From the NCBI RefSeq assembly GCF_965196975.1, contig NZ_OZ239981.1, forward strand, positions 186,001-250,000: a DNA stretch of 64,000 nt, read 5' to 3'. The stretch comes from Endozoicomonas sp965196975 (GTDB taxonomy: Bacteria; Pseudomonadota; Gammaproteobacteria; Pseudomonadales; Endozoicomonadaceae). Of the stretch, positions 53,896 to 62,649 are shown in pieces. The translations under genes were made by a program, and so were the position numbers. Below the pieces are notes generated by a model. It worked only from the letters and a program-made list of their open reading frames with translations. It searched no databases and was not told where the DNA came from. How positions within the stretch are numbered: position 1 is the stretch's first letter; the number at the start of each line of letters is the position of its first letter.

Positions 53896-54903
53896 ATGAT
53901 CAAGATTGCTATTAATGGCTACGGCCGTATCGGTCGCAACGTACTGCGCGCACTCTACGAAGCTGGCCGTCGCGATGAATACCAGATTGTTGCCATTAAT
54001 GATCTGGGTGACACCAAAATCAATACTCACCTGACCAAGTACGACACTGTTCATGGCCGTTTCAACGCGCAGGTTGAAGAAGGCGAAGGCGCTTTGTTCG
54101 TAAACGGTGACGAAATCAAGACGTTCTCTGAGCGTGACCCTTCCAAGCTGCCATGGGGCGAGCTGGGCGTTGACGTTGTCTTTGAATGTACTGGTGTTTT
54201 CCGTTCCAAGGATTCCTGCAAACCACACCTGGATGCTGGTGCCAAGAAAGTTATCATTTCTGCTCCAGGCTCAAACGTTGACGCTACCATCGTTTACGGT
54301 GTGAACCACGACACTCTGACTGCAGACATGACCGTTATTTCTAACGCTTCCTGCACCACTAACTGTCTGGCCCCTATTGCCAAGCCTCTGAATGATGCGC
54401 TGGGCATCGATAAGGGTCTGATGACTACTATCCATGCATACACTAACGACCAGCGTCTGAGCGATGTATACCACTCTGACCTGTACCGTGCCCGTGCAGC
54501 TGCCATGAACATGATTCCAACCGCTACCGGCGCTGCTGCTGCAGTAGGTGAAGTCGTTCCTGAGCTGAAAGGCAAGTTCGATGGCATGGCTGTTCGTGTA
54601 CCGACCATCAACGTTTCTCTGGTTGACCTGAGCTTCGTTGCTGCTCGTGAGACGACTGTTGAAGAAGTAAACGAAATTATTATTGCTGCAGCCAAGTCCA
54701 ATCCTGCGATGTCTGCTGTTCTGCATGTTAACCATGAAGAACTGGTTTCCATGGACTTTAACCACAGCCCTTACTCTTCTAACTTTGATGCTACTCAGAC
54801 TCGTGTTCTGGGCAACCTGGTTAAGGTTATGTCCTGGTACGATAACGAGTGGGGTTTCTCCAACCGTATGCTGGATACTGCCAAGGCCCTTATGAACGCT
54901 TAA
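53896..54903 (+). CDS. gapA: Glyceraldehyde-3-phosphate dehydrogenase
   Basis: A 335-residue glycolytic enzyme that makes 1,3-bisphosphoglycerate with NAD+. The N-terminal IKIAINGYGRIGRNVLRAL binds NAD, the catalytic cysteine lies in SNASCTTNCLAP, and the C-terminus has VKVMSWYDNEWGFSNRMLD. GGAG five bases before the ATG at 53896 sets the start; the frame is open eight codons upstream. Codon bias is strong. An IS ends 97 bp upstream, so the promoter is short or partly IS-derived. It begins a plus-strand glycolysis block with pyk and pfkA. Confidence 0.97.
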   Translation: MIKIAINGYGRIGRNVLRALYEAGRRDEYQIVAINDLGDTKINTHLTKYDTVHGRFNAQVEEGEGALFVNGDEIKTFSERDPSKLPWGELGVDVVFECTGVFRSKDSCKPHLDAGAKKVIISAPGSNVDATIVYGVNHDTLTADMTVISNASCTTNCLAPIAKPLNDALGIDKGLMTTIHAYTNDQRLSDVYHSDLYRARAAAMNMIPTATGAAAAVGEVVPELKGKFDGMAVRVPTINVSLVDLSFVAARETTVEEVNEIIIAAAKSNPAMSAVLHVNHEELVSMDFNHSPYSSNFDATQTRVLGNLVKVMSWYDNEWGFSNRMLDTAKALMNA

Positions 54904-54923
54904 GGCATTCTGAAAGGTGATCT

Positions 54924-54954
54924 CAACACAGGCTCGGTTAACGGGCCTGTGTTG
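54924..54954 (+). terminator. Hairpin after gapA
   Basis: CAACACAGGC (54924-54933) pairs perfectly with GCCTGTGTTG (54945-54954). The T run is poor, so partial termination is possible. Confidence 0.55.
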
Positions 54955-55245
54955 GTTACGATAAATGAGATAAGTAATTTAATATCTGGATGTCAGGCTG
55001 TTGGTAAACAAAGAGAAGACAGTGTTACGGGGCAAGATGGCTCCTATACTTTGACGGTACTTTCTTCTTTTGTTTGCACTCCGTTCAATACATTACATTT
55101 GTCCTGCAGAGCAGAGGTGTACAGGTTGTGAACGGCTGCCGTGCACATCATTAATCCATTAAGGCCTGTCGCTTGCTGTAATGACTCCTGTGGGATGGCA
55201 TAAAGCTCTCACGAGAGCGGCGGGTTCACAAGCGAGAGGATTATC
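54955..55245. other. Region between gapA and pyk
   Basis: About 290 bp without a credible gene, presumably the pyk promoter and leader; GCGAGAGGA lies just before the pyk ATG. Confidence 0.45.
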
Positions 55246-56679
55246 ATGCTCAGACGCACAAAAATTGTGGCAACCCTGGGGCCCGCAACTGAATCTGAAG
55301 AACAACTGCAAAAGCTGATCGAAGCTGGAGTCAACGTTGTTCGCCTTAACTTCTCCCACGGTGATCTGGAAGATCACAAAGCCCGTGCCAAAACCATTCG
55401 CGAAATTGCTGCCAGGCTGAACCGTCCGGTTGCTATTCTGGGTGACTTGCAGGGGCCTAAGATCCGTATTGGCCGTTTCCAGAATGGCAAAATCCACCTT
55501 CCTGATGGTGCTACCTTTAACCTGGATGCTAGCCTTCCCATTGATGATGGTGATGAAACCCAGGTGGGGCTCGGTTATAAAGACCTGCCAAATGACTGTA
55601 AAGTTGGTGATGTGCTGCTTCTTGATGATGGAAGAATCAGTCTCGAGGTAGTGTCTATTGATGGCCCATGCATCAAAACCAAAGCGATCAATGGAGGTGA
55701 GCTGTCTAACAACAAGGGCATTAACCTTCAGGGTGGTGGTCTTTCTGCTGCAGCGTTAACTGAGAAAGATAAGCAGGATATCCTTCTGGCTGCAGAGCTG
55801 GAAGTGGATTATCTGGCGGTATCTTTTGTCCGTCATGCCAGTGATGTTGAAGAGGCGCGTCGCCTGCTCCGGGAAGCTGGTGGAACTGCCGCTATACTGT
55901 CCAAGATTGAGCGGGCTGAGGTGGTTAATGACCACGAACTGCTGGCTGAAGTTATTTCCGCATCGGACGCCGTGATGGTTGCCCGGGGCGATCTGGGTGT
56001 TGAAATTGGTGACCCTGAGCTGATTGGTGCCCAGAAGCACATGATTAATGAAGCTCGTCGTTTGAATAAGCCGGTCATTACAGCGACTCAGATGATGGAG
56101 TCCATGATTCACAACACTCAGCCAACCCGTGCAGAAGTTTTTGACGTGGCCAATGCGGTACTTGACGGTACTGACGCAGTGATGTTGTCCGGTGAAACGG
56201 CAACTGGTAAGCGCCCGGATGAAGTCGTTAAAGCCATGAGCAGTATTTGTCTTGGTGCAGAGAAACAGTCTGTTGAATACATGACGGAGCGTCGCATTGG
56301 TAAGTTTGAGCATGTTGATGAAGCCATCGCTCAGGCAACGATGTTTGCAGCTAACCATCAAGATGATATCAAGGCGATTGTCTGTCTGACCAAAACCGGT
56401 TCTACGCCACTGTGGATGTCCAGAATTAATACTAGCCTGCCGATTTTTGCCATGACCCGATATGAGACGACTGAGCGTCGTGTGGCTTTGTACCGTGGCG
56501 TTGAAGCGGTGGCTTTTGACAGCGGTACCGAGTATGGCTCGGAAGTTAATGGACGTGCAATTAATGTCCTTAAGCAGCGTGGTCTTCTGGAAGTAGGCGA
56601 CAAGATCATTTTGACCAAAGGCGAAAGTCAGGAAATCGAAGGTGGAACCAATACCATGCAGATTATCAGCGTAAGCTGA
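55246..56679 (+). CDS. pyk: Pyruvate kinase
   Basis: A 477-residue enzyme making pyruvate and ATP from phosphoenolpyruvate. RRTKIVATLGPATES opens it; VVRLNFSHG holds substrate residues, ILSKIERAEVV the catalytic lysine, ARGDLGVEIG the metal site, and ATQMMESMI the active-site helix. The C-terminal domain gives an effector pocket. Overall it resembles PykA of pseudomonads. The name pyk is kept because type I/II assignment would need alignment. It is between gapA and pfkA. Confidence 0.96.
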   Translation: MLRRTKIVATLGPATESEEQLQKLIEAGVNVVRLNFSHGDLEDHKARAKTIREIAARLNRPVAILGDLQGPKIRIGRFQNGKIHLPDGATFNLDASLPIDDGDETQVGLGYKDLPNDCKVGDVLLLDDGRISLEVVSIDGPCIKTKAINGGELSNNKGINLQGGGLSAAALTEKDKQDILLAAELEVDYLAVSFVRHASDVEEARRLLREAGGTAAILSKIERAEVVNDHELLAEVISASDAVMVARGDLGVEIGDPELIGAQKHMINEARRLNKPVITATQMMESMIHNTQPTRAEVFDVANAVLDGTDAVMLSGETATGKRPDEVVKAMSSICLGAEKQSVEYMTERRIGKFEHVDEAIAQATMFAANHQDDIKAIVCLTKTGSTPLWMSRINTSLPIFAMTRYETTERRVALYRGVEAVAFDSGTEYGSEVNGRAINVLKQRGLLEVGDKIILTKGESQEIEGGTNTMQIISVS

Positions 56680-56802
56680 TCCCTGCTTCAGACGCTGTTG
56701 ACAGTGAATGTGAGCGGCGTCTGGTTTGAGTCAACAGAACCTAACTAATTATTTCTAATTGCTTTACAAGCATTTAGGCACTTGGAAGGAGAATAGCCTG
56801 GC

Positions 56803-57783
56803 ATGACCGAATTAAAGCGAGTCGGTGTTTTGACCTCCGGGGGAGATGCTCCCGGTATGAATGCGGCCATCCGTGCGACTGTTCGTGCCTGTATTTACTA
56901 CGGTATTGTGCCAGTTGTCATTCAGGAAGGTTATAAAGGGCTGATTGAAAACCGTATGGAAGTAGCCGATGCCCGTACGGTTGCCAATATCATCAACCTG
57001 GGTGGTACTTTCCTGAAGTCAGCGCGCTGTCAGGAATTCCGGACCAAAGAAGGCCGTATTAAGGCCTACGAAAATGCCCGGGCAGCTGAGCTTGATGGTC
57101 TGGTGGTTATCGGTGGTGATGGTTCATTTACTGGTGCCATGCTGCTGGAAGAAGAGCATGGTCTGCCCTGTATTGGTGTGCCCGGTACCATCGATAATGA
57201 TATCTACGGTACCGATTTCACCATTGGTTATGACACGGCGCTGAATACCGTTGTAGAAGCCATTGATAAGATTCGCGATACAGCGACTTCTCATAACCGG
57301 CTGTTCTTCATTGAAGTAATGGGCCGTGATGCCGGCTTTATTGCTCTAAACACGGGGATTGCTTCCGGTGCGGAGGATATCCTGATTCCTGAGCAGGAAA
57401 AGACGGTTGAACTGTTTATGGAATCTCTGCAGAAGAGCGGTCGTGCTGGCAAAACTTCCAGTATTATCGTGGTCGCTGAAGGCGATCGCAGCGGTGGTGT
57501 TTTTGAGCTCTCCCGTGCAGTGGAAGAGAAGTTCCCTGAGTACGAAGTGAAGGTTACGGTTCTGGGGCATATCCAGCGCGGTGGTAAGCCTACCTGTTTT
57601 GACCGTGTTCTGGCCAGCCGCCTTGGTGTTGCCTCTGTAGAAGCCCTCCGTAATGGCGATAGTGGTATTATGGTGGGTGTTCGTGACCAGCAGGTTGTTA
57701 AAACTCCACTGGAAAGAGCAATCAGCAAACACAACCAGATTGATAACCATCTGATGAAAGTGGCTCAAATCGTTTCAGTCTGA
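56803..57783 (+). CDS. pfkA: ATP-dependent 6-phosphofructokinase
   Basis: A 326-residue kinase committing fructose 6-phosphate to glycolysis. VGVLTSGGDAPGMNAAIR binds ATP, LVVIGGDGSFTGA has the glycine that favours ATP over pyrophosphate, PGTIDNDIYGTD holds the catalytic aspartates, and VLGHIQRGG binds sugar phosphate. GGAAGGAG lies upstream of the ATG. Its presence shows a full Embden-Meyerhof route, unlike most pseudomonads. Confidence 0.97.
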   Translation: MTELKRVGVLTSGGDAPGMNAAIRATVRACIYYGIVPVVIQEGYKGLIENRMEVADARTVANIINLGGTFLKSARCQEFRTKEGRIKAYENARAAELDGLVVIGGDGSFTGAMLLEEEHGLPCIGVPGTIDNDIYGTDFTIGYDTALNTVVEAIDKIRDTATSHNRLFFIEVMGRDAGFIALNTGIASGAEDILIPEQEKTVELFMESLQKSGRAGKTSSIIVVAEGDRSGGVFELSRAVEEKFPEYEVKVTVLGHIQRGGKPTCFDRVLASRLGVASVEALRNGDSGIMVGVRDQQVVKTPLERAISKHNQIDNHLMKVAQIVSV

Positions 57784-57831
57784 TTCGATGTTGAATGCTG
57801 ACCAGCAGATGACTAAAGTTCTTTAAGACGG

Positions 57832-57858
57832 AAAAGCCTCTGAAAATGAGGCTTTTTT
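57832..57858 (+). terminator. Rho-independent terminator after pfkA
   Basis: AAAAGCCTC pairs with GAGGCTTTT and a T run follows, about 50 bp after the stop. Confidence 0.88.
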
Positions 57859-57971
57859 CTTTCCTCCCTGCCGGTATTTCTTTTTGACCGGTCCCGCATC
57901 TGTGAAGTTGCCTCATTTCAGGTTTGAGCAAGCTTCATAGAAGATTGTTGTAACAGCCGCAGGTAACAGTT

Positions 57972-58478
57972 ATGGGTATCTTTGACTCTCTCAAAAAAAG
58001 TCTGGGTTTTAACTCAAATGAGGGAACGGTCCTGAAGGCACCTTTGACGGGAAAGATTGTTCCCATAGAGGACGTTCCAGATCCAGTGTTTGCCGATAAG
58101 GTAGTGGGAGATGGTCTGGCAATTGACCCAACCGGAAATGTAATGGTAGCGCCCTGTGACGGTGTCATTGGCAAGATCTTTGAAACCAATCATGCGTTCA
58201 GTATGGAAACCCCTTCAGGTGTTGAGCTGTTTGTCCATTTTGGCATTGATACCGTGGAGCTGAAAGGAGAGGGCTTTAAACGAATAGCGAAAGAAGGGCA
58301 GCAGATTAAAGCGGGCGACCCTGTCGTTGAAGTCGATCTCACTCTTCTGAAAGAAAAGGCGAGAAGTATTGTAACCCCCATAGTGATTTCCAATATGGAT
58401 GATGTCAGTCATCTGGAAAAGTCCAGTGGGAATGTGCAGGCTGGGACTGATACTCTGTTGACTGTGTATATGAAGTAA
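57972..58478 (+). CDS. crr: PTS glucose-specific EIIA component
   Basis: A 168-residue phosphocarrier passing phosphate from HPr to the glucose EIIBC. The two active-site histidines are in FETNHAFSMETPSG and ELFVHFGIDTVELKG; APLTGKIVPIEDVPDPVFA opens the domain and the N-terminal amphipathic MGIFDSLKKSLG fits membrane contact, as in E. coli IIA-Glc. ptsH and ptsI, usually next to crr, are not here. It converges on ptsG, its likely partner. In enterobacteria IIA-Glc also controls cAMP synthesis, which links it to the crp in this window (inference). Confidence 0.95.
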   Translation: MGIFDSLKKSLGFNSNEGTVLKAPLTGKIVPIEDVPDPVFADKVVGDGLAIDPTGNVMVAPCDGVIGKIFETNHAFSMETPSGVELFVHFGIDTVELKGEGFKRIAKEGQQIKAGDPVVEVDLTLLKEKARSIVTPIVISNMDDVSHLEKSSGNVQAGTDTLLTVYMK

Positions 58479-58488
58479 CTGGAAATGG

Positions 58489-58511
58489 AGGCCCCCATGG
58501 ATGGGGGGCCT
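58489..58511. terminator. Bidirectional terminator between crr and ptsG
   Basis: AGGCCCCCAT (58489-58498) pairs with ATGGGGGGCCT (58501-58511), one base bulged, between convergent genes. Confidence 0.65.
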
Positions 58512-58523
58512 TTCCGCTGTTTC

Positions 58524-59957
58524 CTACATATTCTTCATCGCTTCCTGCATCTCCGTGCGAATATTGTCTGAGCGTGGTCCGAAGATCGCCTGCATATTTT
58601 GACCTACCACGACAACTGCCGTTGCTCCCAGCTGTTTGATTCGATCAACATCCACATCTTCTGTATTGTTGACAGTGACTCTAAGCCGGGTAATACAGGC
58701 GTCAAGATTTTTGATATTGCCTTTGCCTCCAAACGCTTTAACCAGGTTAACGGCCAGCTCACTGGATGATTCAACGCCAGTTTCAGTTTCGCTTTCATCT
58801 TCACGTCCGGGTGTTTTCAGGTTAAGTGCCAGGATCAGTACCCGGAAAATGACATAGTAAAGTACTGCATAGAGTGTCCCGAGAATAATGATCCATACAG
58901 GTTTGGTGGCAATCCCAAAATAGAGCACATAGTCGATCAGGCCATTGGAAAAGGACATGGCCATCTTGATGTCGAGATAGTTGGTGATAGCGTAAGCCAT
59001 ACCCGCCAGCAGCGCATGAATACCGTAGAGCAGCGGGGCGACAAACAGGAAAGAAAACTCAATAGGCTCTGTGATACCAGTCAACACCGAGGTGAGAGCT
59101 GCTGAGAGCATGATGCCGCCAGCCTTTGCTCTGTTTTCGGGTTTTGCACAATGCCACATGGCAATGGCTGCAGCTGGCAGGCCGAACATTTTGAACAGAT
59201 AGCCACCGGCGAGAAAGCCTGCTGTTGGGTCTCCGGCAAAGAAGCGGGCAATATCGCCATTAAATACCGTGCCGGATTCATCAATAAATTCACCCATCTC
59301 CATCTGGAAAGGGACATTCCAGATATGGTGCAGGCCAAAGGGGATGAGCAGTCTCTCGACAAAGCCATACACAAACCCCGCAGCTTCCGGATTCTCAGTC
59401 ACTGACCATTGGGAAAAATCATTGATCACCAACTGAATCGGAGGCCAGATAAAGCTGAGCAGAATACCCAGGAAAATGGCACCAATGCCTGTGGCTATAG
59501 GGACAAAACGCTTGCCAGCAAAGAAGCCCAAGTAGTCCGGTAACTGAATCTTGTAGTACCGGTTAAACATCATCGAAGCCAGAATACCGACAATGATGCC
59601 GCCAAAAACTCCGGTATCAATGGTGTCGATGCCCATCACGGAGGCAGGCTCAAAGCCAAGGTGGTTGGCCATGATACCCATGGTGCCGAGCATAATGACA
59701 AAGCCAACGACGGCAGCCACGGAAGAGACGCCGTCGTTCTCAGTAAGCCCGATAGCCGTACCAATGGCAAAAATTAGGGGAAGATTGCTGAATACGGCAC
59801 CACCGGCCTGAGCCATAATGCTGGAAATCAGATCCGGTATAAATGAAAACCCCGCGCTGCCGACGCCCAGGAGAATCCCGGCTACAGGCAGTACGGCAAC
59901 TGGCAGCATTAACGCTCTGCCAATTTTTTGCAGCGTACCGAAAGTACTTTTGATCAT
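58524..59957 (-). CDS. ptsG: PTS glucose/N-acetylglucosamine-type EIIBC permease
   Basis: A 477-residue transporter that phosphorylates sugar as it crosses the inner membrane. The EIIC part has about ten helices and the signature LTGITEPIEFSFLFVAP; the EIIB domain at the C-terminus has the phosphorylated cysteine in NLDACITRLRV. The frame extends 42 codons upstream, but ATG 59957 gives the usual MIKSTFGTLQKIGRALMLPV with GGAG eight bases before it. Glucose is likely because crr lies next door, but NagE-like specificity is possible. An FNR box lies 267 bp upstream. Confidence 0.92.
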   Translation of the reverse strand: MIKSTFGTLQKIGRALMLPVAVLPVAGILLGVGSAGFSFIPDLISSIMAQAGGAVFSNLPLIFAIGTAIGLTENDGVSSVAAVVGFVIMLGTMGIMANHLGFEPASVMGIDTIDTGVFGGIIVGILASMMFNRYYKIQLPDYLGFFAGKRFVPIATGIGAIFLGILLSFIWPPIQLVINDFSQWSVTENPEAAGFVYGFVERLLIPFGLHHIWNVPFQMEMGEFIDESGTVFNGDIARFFAGDPTAGFLAGGYLFKMFGLPAAAIAMWHCAKPENRAKAGGIMLSAALTSVLTGITEPIEFSFLFVAPLLYGIHALLAGMAYAITNYLDIKMAMSFSNGLIDYVLYFGIATKPVWIIILGTLYAVLYYVIFRVLILALNLKTPGREDESETETGVESSSELAVNLVKAFGGKGNIKNLDACITRLRVTVNNTEDVDVDRIKQLGATAVVVVGQNMQAIFGPRSDNIRTEMQEAMKNM

Positions 59958-60223
59958 GAGGGTGGCTCCGGAAAGGGAATAACAGGTCAAAAAGCAGCTC
60001 GGTAACAGCGGGTTAAACGGTCGCTCCTGTTTGCTATGAAGCGTTGGGATCACTGGTAACCTGCTGCTATCAGCTTGAGTCAATCTCGGTCAGTGCGTTG
60101 GAAGAGAAAAACAATAATTCACAAGAATAGACCAACTGTACGCTTTGCTATGGAGCTATTGTCAGAATCAGTAGGCTAGTAAATAGAGTTACAAACAGGC
60201 TGGTAGGTATATGCCGAAATAAA

Positions 60224-60237
60224 TTGATTCAGATCAA
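60224..60237. promoter_or_regulatory. FNR/Anr box upstream of ptsG
   Basis: TTGATTCAGATCAA is a perfect match to the FNR consensus TTGAT-N4-ATCAA, 267 bp upstream of the ptsG ATG. Confidence 0.6.
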
Positions 60238-60398
60238 TTAAGTCTATGTGGTTTTTACGTATTATTTCGAGCGTGCATTAGATCAATGAGGGCAGGTTCC
60301 AAAAAACAAGAAATAGCCTGTTCCGGGTCTTGGCAGAGTAAACCTCAGCATGGATATTAGAAGAGAAGCGGGAGCCTTCATTCGATCCAGCCTGTAAG

Positions 60399-60425
60399 CC
60401 CCGGAATAGTATGTCCGGGGATTTT
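60399..60425 (+). terminator. Hairpin in the ptsG-epimerase gap
   Basis: CCCCGGA (60399-60405) pairs with TCCGGGG (60414-60420), followed by ATTTTC. No gene precedes it on the plus strand. Confidence 0.5.
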
Positions 60426-60502
60426 CTTACCGCGGGCTGAGGAGCAGATTCCATTTTATGGAGATATAAAAAGAAGCGGGAGCATCAGCGTGACAGTCAA
60501 TA

Positions 60503-60537
60503 AAGCTCGGGTTTGAGGGGACCTGAGCTTTTTTTTT
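60503..60537 (+). terminator. Orphan Rho-independent terminator, possible end of a small RNA
   Basis: AAGCTCGGGT (60503-60512) pairs with ACCTGAGCTT (60521-60530) with one G-U pair, followed by a run of Ts. There is no plus-strand gene in the preceding 2 kb, so the transcript it ends should be a small RNA starting in 60,240-60,480. Confidence 0.7.
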
Positions 60538-60660
60538 ATCTTTTTAGAAAATGTTACGATTATTAACTGATGTGAGTATTATTAATAAATCGTAGTTTCC
60601 CTGTCCCAGTTGGCAATGAGACAAGGCGCAATTGGGGTGAACACTGGAGCTGATGGATTC

Positions 60661-61572
60661 ATGCAATATCTGATTACAGGTGGTACGGGGTTTATCGGGC
60701 GCCGACTGGTTCACCGTCTGCTTAATGAAGGGCATCAGGTTGTCGTTTTGAGTCGTCAGCCGGCTAAAGACGTTCGTTTGCAGCTTTCTACCCGGGTGAA
60801 GCCCATTTCATCGCTATCTGCTGTTAATCCATCAACGTATTTCGATGCGGTGATTAATCTCGCTGGTGAAGGTATTCTGGATAAGAGATGGAGTCAGGCC
60901 AGGAAGAAGGTCTTGTTGGATAGCCGTATAGGGGTCACGTCAGAGCTTGTTGACCTGATTGAACGGATGGAGAATAAACCCGGCTGTTTCATCAGTGCAT
61001 CTGCTGTTGGGTATTATGGTTTCTCTCGCCCGGGAGAGCAGTTGGATGAGTCAGCCGAAGTGGGTAGTAACTTCGCGGCAACCCTTTGTGATCGCTGGGA
61101 GCAGGCTGCCAGGCGAGTTGAGGCTCTGGGGGTGCGCACCTGCATCGTCAGAGTGGGGGTGGTGTTGCATCCAAGTGGTGGAGCGTTGCAGAAGATGTTG
61201 CCTGTCTTTCGCTTGGGGCTGGGAGGGCCAATTGGTAATGGCCGGCAGGTCATGTCCTGGATTCATATGGATGATATGCTCAATGCATTGGTCTATCTGG
61301 TAAATCACCCGGAAACAAAAGGAGTTTTCAATGCTGTGTCCCCAGAGATTCTGAGCAATAGAGCGTTTGCCAAAGAGCTGGGCCGTGCAGTTCACAGACC
61401 AGCTATCTTTACGACCCCTGAATGTGTTCTTACATTGATGCTTGGGGAGTCTGCGCAGTTGTTAACCGAGGGGCAGGCTGTGACTCCCAGGCGGCTTCAG
61501 GAGATAGGCTTTACCTTTGCCTACCCTAATGCCAGAAAGGCCTTGGCATCACTGCTTTCTTATCTGCGATAG
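60661..61572 (+). CDS. TIGR01777-family NAD(P)-binding epimerase (YfcH-like)
   Basis: A 303-residue short-chain-type protein. The N-terminal nucleotide fold reads YLITGGTGFIGRRLVHRLL, and FDAVINLAGEGILDKRW and SASAVGYYG are the family's signature blocks; the C-terminal MLGESAQLLTEGQAVTPRRL is also typical. E. coli YfcH has no settled reaction. I start at ATG 60661 because the earlier ATG at 60610 would add 17 unlikely residues. It stands alone, 129 bp before the ABC genes. Confidence 0.88.
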   Translation: MQYLITGGTGFIGRRLVHRLLNEGHQVVVLSRQPAKDVRLQLSTRVKPISSLSAVNPSTYFDAVINLAGEGILDKRWSQARKKVLLDSRIGVTSELVDLIERMENKPGCFISASAVGYYGFSRPGEQLDESAEVGSNFAATLCDRWEQAARRVEALGVRTCIVRVGVVLHPSGGALQKMLPVFRLGLGGPIGNGRQVMSWIHMDDMLNALVYLVNHPETKGVFNAVSPEILSNRAFAKELGRAVHRPAIFTTPECVLTLMLGESAQLLTEGQAVTPRRLQEIGFTFAYPNARKALASLLSYLR

Positions 61573-61701
61573 AACCGTCTCATTCACCGGGGCGTTTCAC
61601 ATTATGACCACCTCAGGAAGTTGTAAATAAAATTACGATTTTAAATACCCTTTTATTATAAAATTTCAAAACTGATTATAGAAATCTCAAGGCTGAGAAC
61701 C

Positions 61702-62649
61702 ATGACTCAGGCATTGGCCATCAAGAATTTAAAAAAAGTATACGACGACGGATTTATCGCTCTGAAAGGGGTTGATCTGGAGGTTGCCAAAGGTGATTTT
61801 TTTGCATTGCTAGGTCCCAATGGGGCCGGGAAATCAACCACCATCGGCGTTATTTCATCACTGGTTCGGAAGTCAGAAGGGAGTGTGTCTGTCTTCGGCC
61901 ATGATATTGAACAGGACCTGGTTAGAGCCAAGCGCTCACTGGGGGTAGTTCCCCAGGAATTTAATTTTAATCAGTTTGAAAAAGTAGAAGATATTCTGGT
62001 CAGTCAGGCTGGCTATTATGGGCTCTCTGTCCGGCAGGCCAGACCCCGTATTGAGCATTACCTTAAAAAACTTGGCCTATGGGATAAACGATTTACCCAG
62101 TCCCGAATGCTGTCAGGAGGTATGAAGCGACGCTTGATGATTGCCAGGGCTCTGATTCATGAGCCGGAACTGCTGATTCTTGATGAACCTACCGCAGGTG
62201 TGGATATTGAGCTTCGCAGAAGTCTCTGGGAGTTTATTAAAGAGATTAATGACCAGGGCACCACCATCATTCTAACGACCCACTATCTGGAAGAGGCTGA
62301 GCAGCTCTGTCGAAATATCGCCATTATTGATCAGGGCGAAATTGTTGAAAATACCAGTATGAAGCAACTGTTAAGCCTGTTGCAGAAGGAAAGCTTTGTA
62401 CTGGATTTGCGACAGCCAATTGAGCAAACACCTGTGTTCTCGGGCTATAAGGTGAGCAAAATTGACAGCAACTCGCTGGAAGTTGAAGTGGATAAAAATA
62501 CCGGGGTTAATGACCTGTTCAGGCAGTTGAGCGAGCTTAAGATTGAAGTTGCCAGTATGAGAAATAAAAACAACCGACTGGAAGAGCTGTTCGTCAATAT
62601 GACGAAGGGGGTCTTGAAGGGCGTTGACGCAAAGGGAGAAAGGGCGTGA
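61702..62649 (+). CDS. ABC exporter ATP-binding protein (YadG-like)
   Basis: A 315-residue ATPase: Walker A LGPNGAGKSTT near residue 40, Q-loop VVPQEFNFNQFE, signature MLSGGMKRRLMIARAL, Walker B LLILDEPTAGVD and the switch histidine in LTTHYLEEAEQL. The last 80 or so residues form the accessory C-terminal domain seen in ABC-2 exporters. The overall form matches E. coli YadG, partner of the permease YadH, whose gene overlaps its stop here. The substrate is unknown. Confidence 0.93.
   Translation: MTQALAIKNLKKVYDDGFIALKGVDLEVAKGDFFALLGPNGAGKSTTIGVISSLVRKSEGSVSVFGHDIEQDLVRAKRSLGVVPQEFNFNQFEKVEDILVSQAGYYGLSVRQARPRIEHYLKKLGLWDKRFTQSRMLSGGMKRRLMIARALIHEPELLILDEPTAGVDIELRRSLWEFIKEINDQGTTIILTTHYLEEAEQLCRNIAIIDQGEIVENTSMKQLLSLLQKESFVLDLRQPIEQTPVFSGYKVSKIDSNSLEVEVDKNTGVNDLFRQLSELKIEVASMRNKNNRLEELFVNMTKGVLKGVDAKGERA

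Noticed and set aside
55756..56361. 201-codon minus-strand ORF inside pyk
   Set aside because: Antisense shadow of pyk.
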